Assembly: GCF_001677955.1 (NCBI RefSeq)
Contig: NZ_LELA01000034.1
Coordinates: 1-60,237, forward strand
Reading direction: 5' to 3'
From: Chryseobacterium sp. BGARF1
Lineage (GTDB): Bacteria; Bacteroidota; Bacteroidia; Flavobacteriales; Weeksellaceae
DNA length: 60,237 bases
In this document: piece by piece, positions 1-8,307 of the stretch
How positions within the stretch are numbered: the first letter of the stretch is position 1
Layout of the letters: each line of letters begins with the position of its first letter
Notes under the pieces: model-generated
The model's input: only the letters and a program-made list of their open reading frames with translations
Told to the model about the DNA's origin: nothing
Database searches by the model: none
Program-made: the position numbers and the translations under genes

Positions 1-146
1 TGCAACTCAGAGGAGTAAAGGATAAATCTTTCTTTCTATTTAGATTATCAAAACTTTTTGCTTAGTCCCCAACTTTTGAGACTGAGCCCAGGTTTTGATA
101 CTGTTCCCTGATCCCTCAAAATATCTTTTAAATTTTAAACACAAAA

Positions 147-171
147 AAACCACAATCAATGATTGCGGTTT
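147..171 (-). terminator. Terminator of the tRNA-Met gene
   Basis: A hairpin with arms of about 11 bp and one A/C mismatch (AAACC and CAATC against GATTG and GGTTT) is followed on the minus strand by a run of seven T. It starts 7 bases beyond the tRNA 3' end. The 146 bases to its left, up to the window edge, contain no gene I can support. Confidence 0.7.
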
Positions 172-178
172 AAAATTG

Positions 179-252
179 TAGCGAAGACGGGAATTGAACC
201 CGTGACCTCAGGGTTATGAATCCTGCGCTCTAACCAACTGAGCTACCTCGCC
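179..252 (-). tRNA. tRNA-Met (anticodon CAT)
   Basis: The minus strand folds as a complete cloverleaf: acceptor GGCGAGG pairs with CTTCGCT using wobbles, D arm GCTC/GAGC, anticodon loop TTCATAA with anticodon CAT, and T arm ACGGG-TTCAATT-CCCGT. The discriminator is A and CCA is not encoded. The anticodon stem lacks the three G-C pairs of initiator tRNA, so this is elongator Met. A tRNA-Ile that reads AUA through lysidine cannot be excluded by eye. It has its own promoter and terminator. Confidence 0.93.
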
Positions 253-264
253 TTTTTGGTGGTG

Positions 265-295
265 CAAATATAGAAAATATTTACTTACTACCAAA
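265..295 (-). promoter_or_regulatory. Promoter of tRNA-Met
   Basis: The minus strand reads TTTG (295-292), a 19-base spacer, then TATATTTG (272-265), a perfect match to the Bacteroidota -33/-7 consensus TTTG-N19-TAnnTTTG. Transcription would start a few bases before the tRNA 5' end at 252. The -33 element abuts the stop codon of the upstream thioredoxin-like gene. Confidence 0.75.
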
Positions 296-296
296 A

Positions 297-1580
297 TTAT
301 TTTAACTTAAAATATTCTAAAACATCACCAACATGGCTGGGCTTACTGATAATCTTATTGTTAGCATCTAAAATAAAATACGTTGGTGTTGCATGAATAT
401 TATAAATTTCAGCAAAAGAACTGTTCCATCCTCTTAATTCAGAATCGTTGATCCAAGGAAATGCGGCAATCTTGGTTGTATAAGCATTTTTATCTGTATC
501 TAAAGACATCCCGATTATCTGAATATTTTTCGCCTGCATCTCTTTATATTTAGTTAAAAGTTGCGGCAATTCGCTTTCACAATGTGAGCATGTTGAAGAC
601 CAAAAAACAATCACCTTTTTATCCGCTTTTACATCAGCTATCGACTTCGCATTAGTATTTACTGCCGAATGGAACTTATAGGCCGGAAAAACAGCCCCAA
701 TGTCTGTAGCAGCATTAGATTTCAAAGTAGAAGCCAAACGGTCATTAATGGTACATTTTAAATCTTTCGCTAGCGTAAGGTATTTCGTTTTAAATTCATT
801 CATATCATACACATCAAAAATATCAATCAATTCCGAGAGTACGGTTTGTCCACGAGGTGTTTCAACATTTAATTTATTGATTAAAGTATCTACAGAAGTA
901 TTGACATTAGTATTACCTCCTACGTTAAGATAGGATACCAGAATTGGACGTAGAAGAGACGAGCTCTCCAACATATCATTTGATTTGTCTATAAAATTTA
1001 CAATTTCCTCTTGTGTTACCTTTTTCTCAGGGTTATTTGAAAGGAATTTATTATAATTGGTATTATAATAATACACAAATGGGTGCTTTGACTGATCTAT
1101 ACTGCTTGTTCCAGACAACCTGCCCATCTCACTGTTTAGTGCTTTTCCAAAGTCTGTATTGTCTTTATAATATTCTTTAATTTGCACCAATGCAGGAAGA
1201 ATCATTTCTTTTTTCTGAGAAGATTCCTGAATACTATTCATCAACTCATTTGATTCATCCTGATAAATTATATTCTGAATTTTATTTGCTTTTGTATCAA
1301 GCTTAATACTTATATTTTTATTTTCAGAAATAAAACTTACAGAATTGTTGGTATTAGGAAAGTACACTTTCATCATCCCAGAATAGTTCTTAGGATACTT
1401 AAAAGTCCAGACATTTCCTTTACTTTTTTCTTTGGTAACAATAATATCTTTTGAGCCGTTCAATGTATATAGAATAGCTTCTTGTTCATTAAAATCCGGT
1501 TGCGACTGGATATTCACAGAAAACTGTGCGTTTATTGAAAATGCCAGCAGCATTCCTGACAATACAAATATCTTTTTCAT
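297..1580 (-). CDS. Secreted thioredoxin-like (TlpA/ResA-type) protein
   Basis: 427-aa precursor. Residues 1-19 form a signal peptide ending in INAQ, so the mature protein is in the periplasm or anchored to the cell envelope. The N-terminal ~280 residues resemble the variable domain of Bacteroidota TlpA-like proteins. The C-terminal ~140 residues are an AhpC/TSA-Redoxin fold with the redox motif STCSHCESELP (a CxxC active site) and a typical PTYFILD cis-proline segment. The predicted role is thiol-disulfide exchange on envelope proteins; the substrate is unknown. It sits alone, downstream of the T9SS adhesin unit and upstream of the tRNA promoter. Start: the ATG directly before the signal peptide. 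Confidence 0.85.
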   Translation of the reverse strand: MKKIFVLSGMLLAFSINAQFSVNIQSQPDFNEQEAILYTLNGSKDIIVTKEKSKGNVWTFKYPKNYSGMMKVYFPNTNNSVSFISENKNISIKLDTKANKIQNIIYQDESNELMNSIQESSQKKEMILPALVQIKEYYKDNTDFGKALNSEMGRLSGTSSIDQSKHPFVYYYNTNYNKFLSNNPEKKVTQEEIVNFIDKSNDMLESSSLLRPILVSYLNVGGNTNVNTSVDTLINKLNVETPRGQTVLSELIDIFDVYDMNEFKTKYLTLAKDLKCTINDRLASTLKSNAATDIGAVFPAYKFHSAVNTNAKSIADVKADKKVIVFWSSTCSHCESELPQLLTKYKEMQAKNIQIIGMSLDTDKNAYTTKIAAFPWINDSELRGWNSSFAEIYNIHATPTYFILDANNKIISKPSHVGDVLEYFKLK

Positions 1581-1595
1581 AATGTAAAAATAAAA

Positions 1596-1621
1596 AAACT
1601 CTCCGACTAATCAGAGAGTTT
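1596..1621 (-). terminator. Terminator of the T9SS adhesin / 79-aa operon
   Basis: Perfect 8-bp stem AAACTCTC/GAGAGTTT with a 10-base loop. On the minus strand it is followed by a T-rich tract. It lies 20 bases after the stop of the 79-aa membrane protein. Confidence 0.8.
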
Positions 1622-1641
1622 CAAATATTTTAATGTTATTT

Positions 1642-1881
1642 TTATATTTTTTGAGTTTTGTATCTTTTAGCGAAATAGGCAATCACCAGAATTGCTACTA
1701 TCGCTAATACATAAACGTACATATCGATGGGAGAAGTAGCGACTGAACCAGGACCATCAGCTTCAGTTTGCGGATCAGGAGGAGCACCTGGACCTCCTGA
1801 TATTGTCCCAGAATTCCCTTGAGCAAACAAAGATAGTTGAGATACAAACAATGCGAATAGAATAATTAATTTGTTTTTCAT
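1642..1881 (-). CDS. Small secreted/membrane protein with proline-glycine linker
   Basis: 79 aa. Residues 1-20 are a signal peptide (SLFAQ). A Gly/Pro-rich linker (GGPGAPPDPQ) follows, then one transmembrane helix at about residues 53-70 and a basic tail (KRYKTQK). Many flavobacteria carry such tiny proteins directly after a secreted adhesin gene; database names for them are unreliable. Its start is 9 bases after the stop of the upstream T9SS protein, so the two are co-transcribed, and the terminator at 1596-1621 closes the unit. Function unknown; a membrane partner of the upstream surface protein is an inference. Confidence 0.7.
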   Translation of the reverse strand: MKNKLIILFALFVSQLSLFAQGNSGTISGGPGAPPDPQTEADGPGSVATSPIDMYVYVLAIVAILVIAYFAKRYKTQKI

Positions 1882-1890
1882 AAATACTTT

Positions 1891-3900
1891 TTATCTCATT
1901 ATTTTTGTGTTATATACTTGTCCGTTATCAGCCTTTATTGTAACCAAATAACCATTATTTATTTGTTTAGGAATATTTAACGTATGATTAGATTTTGTAT
2001 TAACTCCTTTTTCAGAATTAATTAGTTTACCACTCATATCAAAAATTGTAATATCAGCATTTTTCCAATTCTTGTCAAATATAGCTACAAAATTATCTGA
2101 AGATTTTTCATAAGTTACAATTGTAGCACTTTTTTTAGTTAAATCTGAAGTTCCTAAAACAGTTTCTGGCTGTGGCTCTCCATAATAAAGACCTGCCTGA
2201 GTAACTGACCCTGCACTTATAACCTGATTTTGAGATAACATAACGTTGGCTCCATTAATCTTTATCCAAAAACTTTCACCTGCGCTTAATGCAGATTGGT
2301 TTGCAGGAATTAAAGCAGCATCTTCTCTAATTTCAAATTTCAGCTTACTTATCGCAGGAGAGTTAAGTGTTAATGGTATTTTTTTATGTAAAAAGTTCAC
2401 CTCATTAGCTTCATTAATATATAAATTATATTGAGAAGCATACGTAGGATCTATTCCACCGGTCATATACTCTTCATTGGTATAAATAGGTCCGTTTGTA
2501 GGTGTATTATCGCTATTATATCCTATATTAGCTTGTAAAGTTGCCACTGAGCTATATCCAGTCGTTGCATTATCACGAACTACATAATATGTTCTAGAAA
2601 TTTCATTATCCTGACTATCTAAGGCAATAACACCTAATTGCTTCAAGGTTGATGAAGGGCTATTTTTTGCAGCAGTAACAGAATAAGATCCAGCAGCTCT
2701 TGCGGCTGTCGCAAAGCGTCTTGTCGTATTAAAATTTAACAATCTGTTTAAACTAGCAGCAGAATATGTAGTTATTAAAGTAGGATCAAGTTTAATATAA
2801 ACAACTCCCAAAGGCTTGATTACTAAACTATTCACATCACCTGCAGGAATAGTACCACCTGTAGAAGTATTACGGCTAAATGTTACGGTTCTATTTGTAG
2901 TTGTTGTTGTCCCCCCTGAAGTAGAATAATTTACTCCTTCTTGTGAGAATCTTATCCCTTTAATCGGAAGTCGATTGCCATCTGTTGTTCCTGGCTCATC
3001 CACATCTGCACCAATCCAGCTTAAATCAACATTAGTTAAAAAAGGATTACCATACTGATAAAGTTCTTTTCCATAATTGGTAGTCCAGCTTGTATCAAAC
3101 GGATCATTAATATAAGAGTAATATCTTTCACCAAAAACATTCAGATTTCCCCCTGTACTTCCATAGTTAACTCCTAAACCTCCATTTGCAAGATTAATGC
3201 TATTTGTAGCAGCTACAGCATCTGAATAAGGAACTCCTTTTAAAGTAAGTACATCTGAATTTGCAGGAGTAGGATTCCATCCACTAGTTCCTACTGCAAA
3301 ATAAGTAGTTGGACCATACAATACAGTTGAATTTCCGGAATCTGTAGAGCTAGCAGGATTAACAATTCTCATTACCGTCTTGGTATTATCCCAATATGCT
3401 AAAGACGAAGTTGATCTATTACCTGTAAAATTAACTGCTTTTCCTAAATCAGTAGCAATACTTTGTACTGTTTTATTAGCAAAAGGGAAAGCCATTTGTT
3501 GAAAACTTCCTTGGTTAAGAGCTTTATACTCCTTATCTACAATACCTGTAATTTTATCTTGCGCTAAATTCGTTATGTACAATTGTCCATAGGTAGAAGT
3601 TGCATAAGTTGCTAGCGAAGGGGAATTTAATCGTAAAATAATATTGGTCCCAGTCGTTTTAGGGTTAGAACTTGCATCAATTGTCCTGAAAACGTCCGTC
3701 GCATTACTTCCTACAACCATCATATTACCATGAAGATCAATGTTACCATTACCTCTGGTCTGTACTCCTCCCCCATTGTAAACGAGGGCGCCATTACTTA
3801 CATACATTTTAGCGGTGTCGTCTACGTGAAGTAGAATAGTCTGCGCCTGAACAGATAAACCGGTTGCTAAAATTCCGATAGTTAATAAACTTTTTTTCAT
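1891..3900 (-). CDS. Secreted T9SS substrate with type A-like sorting domain
   Basis: 669 aa from the ATG at 3900. An upstream in-frame start would add 8 residues, but the signal peptide (MKKSLLTIGILATGLSVQAQ) begins at 3900. The long middle is rich in Ser, Thr, Asn and Gly with no recognisable enzyme motif, typical of a surface adhesin. The last ~75 residues are a beta-sandwich ending in a FDMSGKLI and GYLVTIKADNG pattern, which matches the T9SS type A C-terminal signal although the usual YPNP is absent. It should cross the outer membrane by T9SS and be attached to the surface. First gene of a two-gene operon with the 79-aa protein. Confidence 0.82.
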   Translation of the reverse strand: MKKSLLTIGILATGLSVQAQTILLHVDDTAKMYVSNGALVYNGGGVQTRGNGNIDLHGNMMVVGSNATDVFRTIDASSNPKTTGTNIILRLNSPSLATYATSTYGQLYITNLAQDKITGIVDKEYKALNQGSFQQMAFPFANKTVQSIATDLGKAVNFTGNRSTSSLAYWDNTKTVMRIVNPASSTDSGNSTVLYGPTTYFAVGTSGWNPTPANSDVLTLKGVPYSDAVAATNSINLANGGLGVNYGSTGGNLNVFGERYYSYINDPFDTSWTTNYGKELYQYGNPFLTNVDLSWIGADVDEPGTTDGNRLPIKGIRFSQEGVNYSTSGGTTTTTNRTVTFSRNTSTGGTIPAGDVNSLVIKPLGVVYIKLDPTLITTYSAASLNRLLNFNTTRRFATAARAAGSYSVTAAKNSPSSTLKQLGVIALDSQDNEISRTYYVVRDNATTGYSSVATLQANIGYNSDNTPTNGPIYTNEEYMTGGIDPTYASQYNLYINEANEVNFLHKKIPLTLNSPAISKLKFEIREDAALIPANQSALSAGESFWIKINGANVMLSQNQVISAGSVTQAGLYYGEPQPETVLGTSDLTKKSATIVTYEKSSDNFVAIFDKNWKNADITIFDMSGKLINSEKGVNTKSNHTLNIPKQINNGYLVTIKADNGQVYNTKIMR

Positions 3901-3939
3901 TGTATACTGTTTTTCTTGTGTCAAAAAAAATATTCAGTG

Positions 3940-3974
3940 TAAAGGTATAACTTTTTTTTAAAAAAAAAACAAAA
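3940..3974 (-). promoter_or_regulatory. Promoter of the T9SS adhesin operon
   Basis: The minus strand has TTTTG (3974-3970), a 22-base spacer and TACCTTTA (3947-3940), 7 of 8 matches to TAnnTTTG. It lies about 40 bases before the ATG. The -33 element touches the clpX stop codon. Confidence 0.55.
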
Positions 3975-5162
3975 TCACTTAACAATCAAAATATTATCTT
4001 TTGTAAGAATAATCTCATCATGCTCTCCCACGGTAAACATATAGTCTTCTAAGACTTTTTCAGTAGTTCCTCGTAAGCCTCTAGCACCCAAACCTTTCTC
4101 CATCGTCTCATCCACAATAATTTCAATAGCCTCATCTGTAAACACTAATTTTGTACCGTCCATTTTAAAAAGCTCCACAAACTGATTGACAATAGAGTTT
4201 TTAGGCTCTTTCATAATTCTAATCATCGTCTCTTTGGTCAACTTTTCTAGATAAGTAATGATTGGAAACCTTCCCAAAAGCTCAGGAATTAATCCAAATG
4301 AACGAAGGTCTATAGCATTAATATTTGTTAAAACATACTCATCTTCTTCTACTTTATTAATCTTTTCAGCACTGAAACCGATGGCTTGTTTATTCATCCT
4401 TCTTTCGATAATTTCTTTAATACCATCAAAAGCACCTCCCGCAATAAATAAAATATTCTGAGTATTTACCTGAATATATTTTTGGTCAGGATGCTTTCTG
4501 CCCCCTTGTGGCGGAACATTCACAATGCTTCCTTCCAAAAGTTTCAACAAACCCTGCTGTACACCTTCTCCTGAAACATCTCTTGTAAGACTCGGATTAT
4601 CAGATTTTCTGGCAATTTTATCAATTTCGTCAATAAAAACAATCCCTTTTTCTGCTTTTTCTACATCGTAGTCGGCAACCATTAAAAGTCTTGAAAGAAT
4701 ACTTTCAACATCTTCCCCCACATAACCAGCTTCTGTTAAAATAGTAGCATCAACAATACAGAAAGGAACATTAAGTTCTTTAGCAATGGTTTTAGCTAAA
4801 AGCGTTTTTCCCGTTCCTGTTTCACCAATCATGATAATATTAGATTTCTCTAGCTCAACTTCACGGTTTTCATCCTTCGCATGCAGTAATCTTTTATAAT
4901 GATTGTATACCGCAATTGAAAGTTGTTTTTTTGCCTGGTCTTGCCCGATGACATAATGATTAAGAAATTCTTTTATTTCCTTAGGCTTTTTAAGCTCGTC
5001 CATAGATTCAGCTGGTGAAAATCCTGCCGGCGAAACGGTATCCTTTACAATAGAATGTGCCTGCTCGATGCAGTTTTCACAAATAAAGCCATTTTGTCCT
5101 GAAATCAGCATTTGCACTTCATTTCTTTTCTTACCACAGAAAGAACATTGGTTTGAATTCAT
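3975..5162 (-). CDS. clpX: ATP-dependent Clp protease ATP-binding subunit ClpX
   Basis: 395 aa. AAA+ unfoldase that recognises tagged proteins, unfolds them and threads them into ClpP in the cytoplasm. Visible parts are the N-terminal zinc-binding domain (Cys 6, 9, 28, 31), Walker A GETGTGKT (113-120), pore loop GYVG (146-149), Walker B IVFIDE (about 174-179), the sensor region, and the IGF loop (261-263) that docks on ClpP. clpP itself is not in the window. It is separated from the upstream HIT gene by a strong hairpin, so it may be transcribed independently or by readthrough. Full length and intact. Confidence 0.97.
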   Translation of the reverse strand: MNSNQCSFCGKKRNEVQMLISGQNGFICENCIEQAHSIVKDTVSPAGFSPAESMDELKKPKEIKEFLNHYVIGQDQAKKQLSIAVYNHYKRLLHAKDENREVELEKSNIIMIGETGTGKTLLAKTIAKELNVPFCIVDATILTEAGYVGEDVESILSRLLMVADYDVEKAEKGIVFIDEIDKIARKSDNPSLTRDVSGEGVQQGLLKLLEGSIVNVPPQGGRKHPDQKYIQVNTQNILFIAGGAFDGIKEIIERRMNKQAIGFSAEKINKVEEDEYVLTNINAIDLRSFGLIPELLGRFPIITYLEKLTKETMIRIMKEPKNSIVNQFVELFKMDGTKLVFTDEAIEIIVDETMEKGLGARGLRGTTEKVLEDYMFTVGEHDEIILTKDNILIVK

Positions 5163-5185
5163 CTTGATTATTGATATATGATTAA

Positions 5186-5221
5186 AGAAAATCGTAAAAA
5201 ATTTCTTTTTTACGATTTTCT
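5186..5221 (-). terminator. Long hairpin between the HIT gene and clpX
   Basis: A perfect 15-bp (16 with one more A-T pair) inverted repeat, AGAAAATCGTAAAAA against its complement, with a loop of 4-6 bases. It starts 6 bases after the HIT stop codon. The downstream minus-strand sequence has only a modest T tract, so it could be a leaky terminator or an mRNA-stabilising intercistronic hairpin. Confidence 0.6.
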
Positions 5222-5227
5222 GTATTG

Positions 5228-5617
5228 TTAAGAATTAATTATTAAATTTTGAATTTCTGAATATTCTTCCGCAGAAAGTTTCAGTCTTTCGTTTTTAAAG
5301 TTCATTTCTTCCACTTTATTTAGCGGAATCAGATGAATATGAGCGTGAGGAACCTCTAGCCCTACCACAGCTACTCCTACTCTTACACAAGGTATTGCAT
5401 TTTTCACTTTTCGAGCAACTTCCTGAGCAAAAGCCCAAAGATTTTTGTACTCTTCGGTTTCCAAATCAAAAATAAGGTCTACTTCTTTTTTGGGAACAAC
5501 AAGTGTATGACCTTTTACCAAAGGCATAGCATCTAAGAATGCTACAAAATTTTCGTTTTCCGCAATTTTATAAGCAGGAATTTCTCCATTGATTATTTTT
5601 GTGAAAATTGAGCTCAT
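5228..5617 (-). CDS. HIT family nucleotide hydrolase (HINT-like)
   Basis: 129 aa, the usual size for a bacterial histidine-triad protein. The signature HAHIHLIP has the three catalytic-site histidines at residues 91, 93 and 95, and the N-terminal SIFTKIINGEIPAYKI is typical of the HINT branch. These enzymes hydrolyse nucleoside phosphoramidates or dinucleotides through a covalent nucleotidyl-histidine; the physiological substrate here is unknown. The start is 30 bases after greA, which suggests a greA-HIT operon. Confidence 0.92.
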   Translation of the reverse strand: MSSIFTKIINGEIPAYKIAENENFVAFLDAMPLVKGHTLVVPKKEVDLIFDLETEEYKNLWAFAQEVARKVKNAIPCVRVGVAVVGLEVPHAHIHLIPLNKVEEMNFKNERLKLSAEEYSEIQNLIINS

Positions 5618-5647
5618 TTTTATAAAAGTTTAAAAATTTTATTTTTT

Positions 5648-6118
5648 TTAAAGTGTAATTTCTAAAACTTCAAATGATAATTTGTTACCGTTTGGAAGGA
5701 CAATCTCAGCAGTCTCGCCCACTACTTTTCCTAATAATCCTTTTGCAATAGGAGTATTTACCGAAATCTTCCCTGTTTTCAAGTCACTTTCGTTATCCGG
5801 CACCAATTTAAAAGTCTGTTCTTTCTTTGTATCATTATTCATTAATCTTACTGTAGTAAGAATCGAAACTTTTGAAGTATCAAGTAGCGTTTCATCAATC
5901 ACTTTTGAAGTAGTAACAACATCTTTTAGTTTAGAGATTCTCATTTCCAACATTCCTTGCGCCTCTTTTGCTGCATCATATTCTGCATTTTCCGACAAAT
6001 CTCCTTTATCTCTTGCCTCAGCAATCTGTTGAGTAATTTTTGGTCTTTCTATTTTTTCCAATTGCTCCAGCTCAGCTTTCATTTTATCTAATCCGACCTT
6101 AGTTACATAGCTCGCCAT
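5648..6118 (-). CDS. greA: Transcription elongation factor GreA
   Basis: 156 aa from the ATG at 6118 (MASYVTKVGL); the 18 residues available upstream do not belong to the family and would cover the leader terminator. GreA enters the RNA polymerase secondary channel and stimulates cleavage of backtracked RNA. The N-terminal coiled coil carries the acidic tip motif GDLSENAEYDAAKE, and the C-terminal FKBP-like domain ends in NGNKLSFEVLEI. Followed by the HIT gene. The leader contains a terminator-like hairpin (separate entry) suggesting attenuation. Confidence 0.96.
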   Translation of the reverse strand: MASYVTKVGLDKMKAELEQLEKIERPKITQQIAEARDKGDLSENAEYDAAKEAQGMLEMRISKLKDVVTTSKVIDETLLDTSKVSILTTVRLMNNDTKKEQTFKLVPDNESDLKTGKISVNTPIAKGLLGKVVGETAEIVLPNGNKLSFEVLEITL

Positions 6119-6140
6119 AATTTTAAAATTTAGTTTTGGT

Positions 6141-6210
6141 ATAAAAAAAATTATCCGACATTTGCCGGACAATGTTTTTGTTTGTTAATCGTTATTGTTT
6201 TACAAATATA
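6141..6210 (-). promoter_or_regulatory. greA promoter and attenuator-like leader
   Basis: On the minus strand a perfect -7 element TATATTTG lies at 6210-6203. Downstream, at 6172-6151, TTGTCCGGC and GTCGGATAA form a 9-bp stem with a 4-base loop, then eight T (6150-6143). Two pairs are G-U wobbles only in the minus-strand RNA and would be A-C mismatches in plus-strand RNA, so the hairpin is selected in the greA direction. It sits about 30 bases before the greA ATG. No clear -33 box is visible. Confidence 0.55.
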
Positions 6211-6227
6211 TAAAAATTTATATAGTA

Positions 6228-6683
6228 ATGAAAAAAACTTTCTCAATCATATCAATCTTCACCGTACTGACATTCAGTTTTTTAAATATCAACTCATGCA
6301 GTAACCGTGATGATACTGTGAGCTGTTTTCCTAACTCAACAATTAATGTAATTCTTCCTTTAAATTCAATGCCACTCCAAAATTCGAATCTACAAAATCA
6401 ACAATGGACATATATTGACATGGATGGAGCTGGAACAAGAGGTTTAATAATTTTTAAAGTAAGTAATAATGGGTATGCTGCATACGACAGAAACGCACCA
6501 CATATTTGCCCAGATAACAATACTACTTTAACAGTAGATTTTCCAAAAGTAATTTGTCCAAAAGACAATGCTAAATGGTTTATAACAACTGGAGAACCGA
6601 TTGAAGTATCATCTCTTCCTCTTAAAAGATATTTTTGCAATTTTGATCAATCCACAAACACAATTACAGTTTATAATAATTAA
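6228..6683 (+). CDS. Lipoprotein with degenerate Rieske-like domain
   Basis: 151 aa from the ATG at 6228; an upstream TTG in frame would disrupt the signal peptide. Lipoprotein signal MKKTFSIISIFTVLTFSFLN ends in a lipobox-like INSC. The C-terminal half has the layout of a Rieske [2Fe-2S] domain: YAAYDRNAPHICP and then VICPKDNAKWFI. The canonical CxH and CxxH ligand pairs are not both present (APHICP, CPKDNA), so cluster binding is doubtful. Its stop overlaps the dtd start by one base (TAATG), implying translational coupling. Function unknown. Confidence 0.6.
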   Translation: MKKTFSIISIFTVLTFSFLNINSCSNRDDTVSCFPNSTINVILPLNSMPLQNSNLQNQQWTYIDMDGAGTRGLIIFKVSNNGYAAYDRNAPHICPDNNTTLTVDFPKVICPKDNAKWFITTGEPIEVSSLPLKRYFCNFDQSTNTITVYNN

Positions 6684-7132
6684 TGAAAGCAGTTATTCAA
6701 AGAGTTTCTGAAGCTTCTGTAAAAGTAGATGGAAAAATAGTTGGTGAAATAAACACAGGCTTTATGCTCCTGGTTGGGATTGATGAAAACGATGAAAAGA
6801 CAGATGCCGACTGGCTAGTACAGAAAATTTTAAACCTGAGAGTTTTTAGTGATGAAAATGACAAACTCAATTTATCTATTAAAGATATTAATGGAGAGAT
6901 TTTGTGCATCAGTCAATTTACTTTGATTGCAGATTACAAAAAAGGCAATCGACCATCTTTTATAAAAGCAGCAAAACCCGACAAAGCGATTCCTCTTTTT
7001 GAATATTTTAAAGAAGAGCTTTTAAAATCATGTTTAAAAGTTGAAAGTGGTATTTTTGGAGCAAATATGAAAGTATCACTCACAAATGACGGACCTGTCA
7101 CTATCGTAATGGACACGATTACAAAACAATAG
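6683..7132 (+). CDS. dtd: D-aminoacyl-tRNA deacylase
   Basis: 149 aa, normal length. DTD hydrolyses D-amino acids (and glycine) mischarged on tRNA. The two active-site signatures are present, SQFTL (about residues 77-81) and NDGPVTI (about residues 135-141), as is the N-terminal MKAVIQRVSEASVKVDG of the family. It starts on the last base of the upstream lipoprotein stop codon, so the two form an operon. Confidence 0.96.
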   Translation: MKAVIQRVSEASVKVDGKIVGEINTGFMLLVGIDENDEKTDADWLVQKILNLRVFSDENDKLNLSIKDINGEILCISQFTLIADYKKGNRPSFIKAAKPDKAIPLFEYFKEELLKSCLKVESGIFGANMKVSLTNDGPVTIVMDTITKQ

Positions 7133-7288
7133 CAATCCCTAACTATACAATAATTGTCTCTTTCTAATGAATTACTTCCACTCAATAGCTTAAATCTATA
7201 TCATTCGTAATAAAACCTATTAAAAAACATAGAAAACACCGTATAAATACGGCAAAACAACAAAATTCACATTAAATGTTGTTTATTT

Positions 7289-7321
7289 TTGGAATTATAA
7301 TATATTTTTTATATATCTTTA
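7289..7321 (+). promoter_or_regulatory. Promoter of the secreted protein at 7344
   Basis: TTG (7289-7291), 22-base spacer, TATCTTTA (7314-7321), 7 of 8 to TAnnTTTG. The start site would be about 17 bases before the ATG. The rest of the 7133-7343 gap is AT-rich with no other clear signal. Confidence 0.5.
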
Positions 7322-7343
7322 TAACACCAAAAACTAAATAACC

Positions 7344-8237
7344 ATGAAAAACTACTACCTTATTGTAGTCCTATTTATAATGGGTTACAACGTCAATGCA
7401 CAAGTGGGTATCAACACCAATAATCCTAAATCTACTCTGCATGTTCAAAAGAGACCAGAACTTACTTTTGCAGACGGAATTATTCCTCCAAGAATTTCTG
7501 GAGATTCACTTAGATTAAAGGCACCGGCTTATAATCTTGCTCAAAACGGAGCTATTGTTTATGTAACAAGCCCTGTAACCAGCCCTCTAATAAATGAGCT
7601 CAAAACCCAGGATGTAGCAAGCACAGGTTTCTTTATGTTTGATGCTTATTACACCCATCCTAATTCCACTCAGGGAATATGGAATAAAATTGCCGTTAAT
7701 GATTTAGGAATGGATACCGGAACTTACGCAGCAAATTTTAAGGGAAATCTTTCATTGCTGAATATCAGTCTTGGTCTATTTACCAGCAGTTTTAATTATC
7801 TCCCATTGAGTACATCAGGCGGGACAGTTACTACTGAAATAGCATCTTCTCAAATTGTAAGCAACGAATATATCGTACCCTCTACGGGCCTTTATCATAT
7901 TGATTATAGTTTTAGAACCGGACAGGGAGTTTCTGCTCAGCTTTTAGCCAGCAACCCTCCAGGAATTGCTATTGTGAAAACGGTGGGAGTTGGAGTAGCA
8001 ACTGTACATACACTTTTAGATTACAGAGTGTTCGGAGGCGTTAATTTATTAGATTTATCTAGTATACTTGGGCTAAATCTTGTTGTAATTAATATAACCC
8101 TTACTCAGGGGCAGATAAGCCACATTTACAAACTCACTGCAGGAGATAGGTTGCGGTTTGGTTTAGTACAAGGTGGACTTAATTTGGGAGTGATTACAGA
8201 TAAGTCTGCAGAACTTTCGATTTACAAAATTAGATAA
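7344..8237 (+). CDS. Secreted protein of unknown function
   Basis: 297 aa. The signal peptide ends in YNVNAQ at about residue 20, followed by VGINTNNPKSTLHV, a motif shared with many flavobacterial exported proteins that resemble tail-fibre or C1q-like N-termini. The rest is beta-rich without catalytic motifs and lacks a T9SS C-terminal domain. Single-gene unit between its own promoter and a strong bidirectional terminator. No function can be assigned. Confidence 0.7.
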   Translation: MKNYYLIVVLFIMGYNVNAQVGINTNNPKSTLHVQKRPELTFADGIIPPRISGDSLRLKAPAYNLAQNGAIVYVTSPVTSPLINELKTQDVASTGFFMFDAYYTHPNSTQGIWNKIAVNDLGMDTGTYAANFKGNLSLLNISLGLFTSSFNYLPLSTSGGTVTTEIASSQIVSNEYIVPSTGLYHIDYSFRTGQGVSAQLLASNPPGIAIVKTVGVGVATVHTLLDYRVFGGVNLLDLSSILGLNLVVINITLTQGQISHIYKLTAGDRLRFGLVQGGLNLGVITDKSAELSIYKIR

Positions 8238-8255
8238 CCAAAATTTTTTATACAA

Positions 8256-8288
8256 CAAAAGCTTTCTTACAAAATAAGAAAGCTTTTG
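8256..8288. terminator. Bidirectional terminator between convergent genes
   Basis: Perfect 14-bp stem (CAAAAGCTTTCTTA and its complement) with a CAAAA loop. It lies between the stops of convergent genes at 8237 and 8308 and can serve both. Confidence 0.85.
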
Positions 8289-8307
8289 ATGTTTATGTTA
8301 AAAACTT

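Noticed and set aside
1..146. A gene or repeat at the left edge
   Set aside because: No frame of useful length and no repeat or RNA fold beyond the tRNA terminator could be supported.
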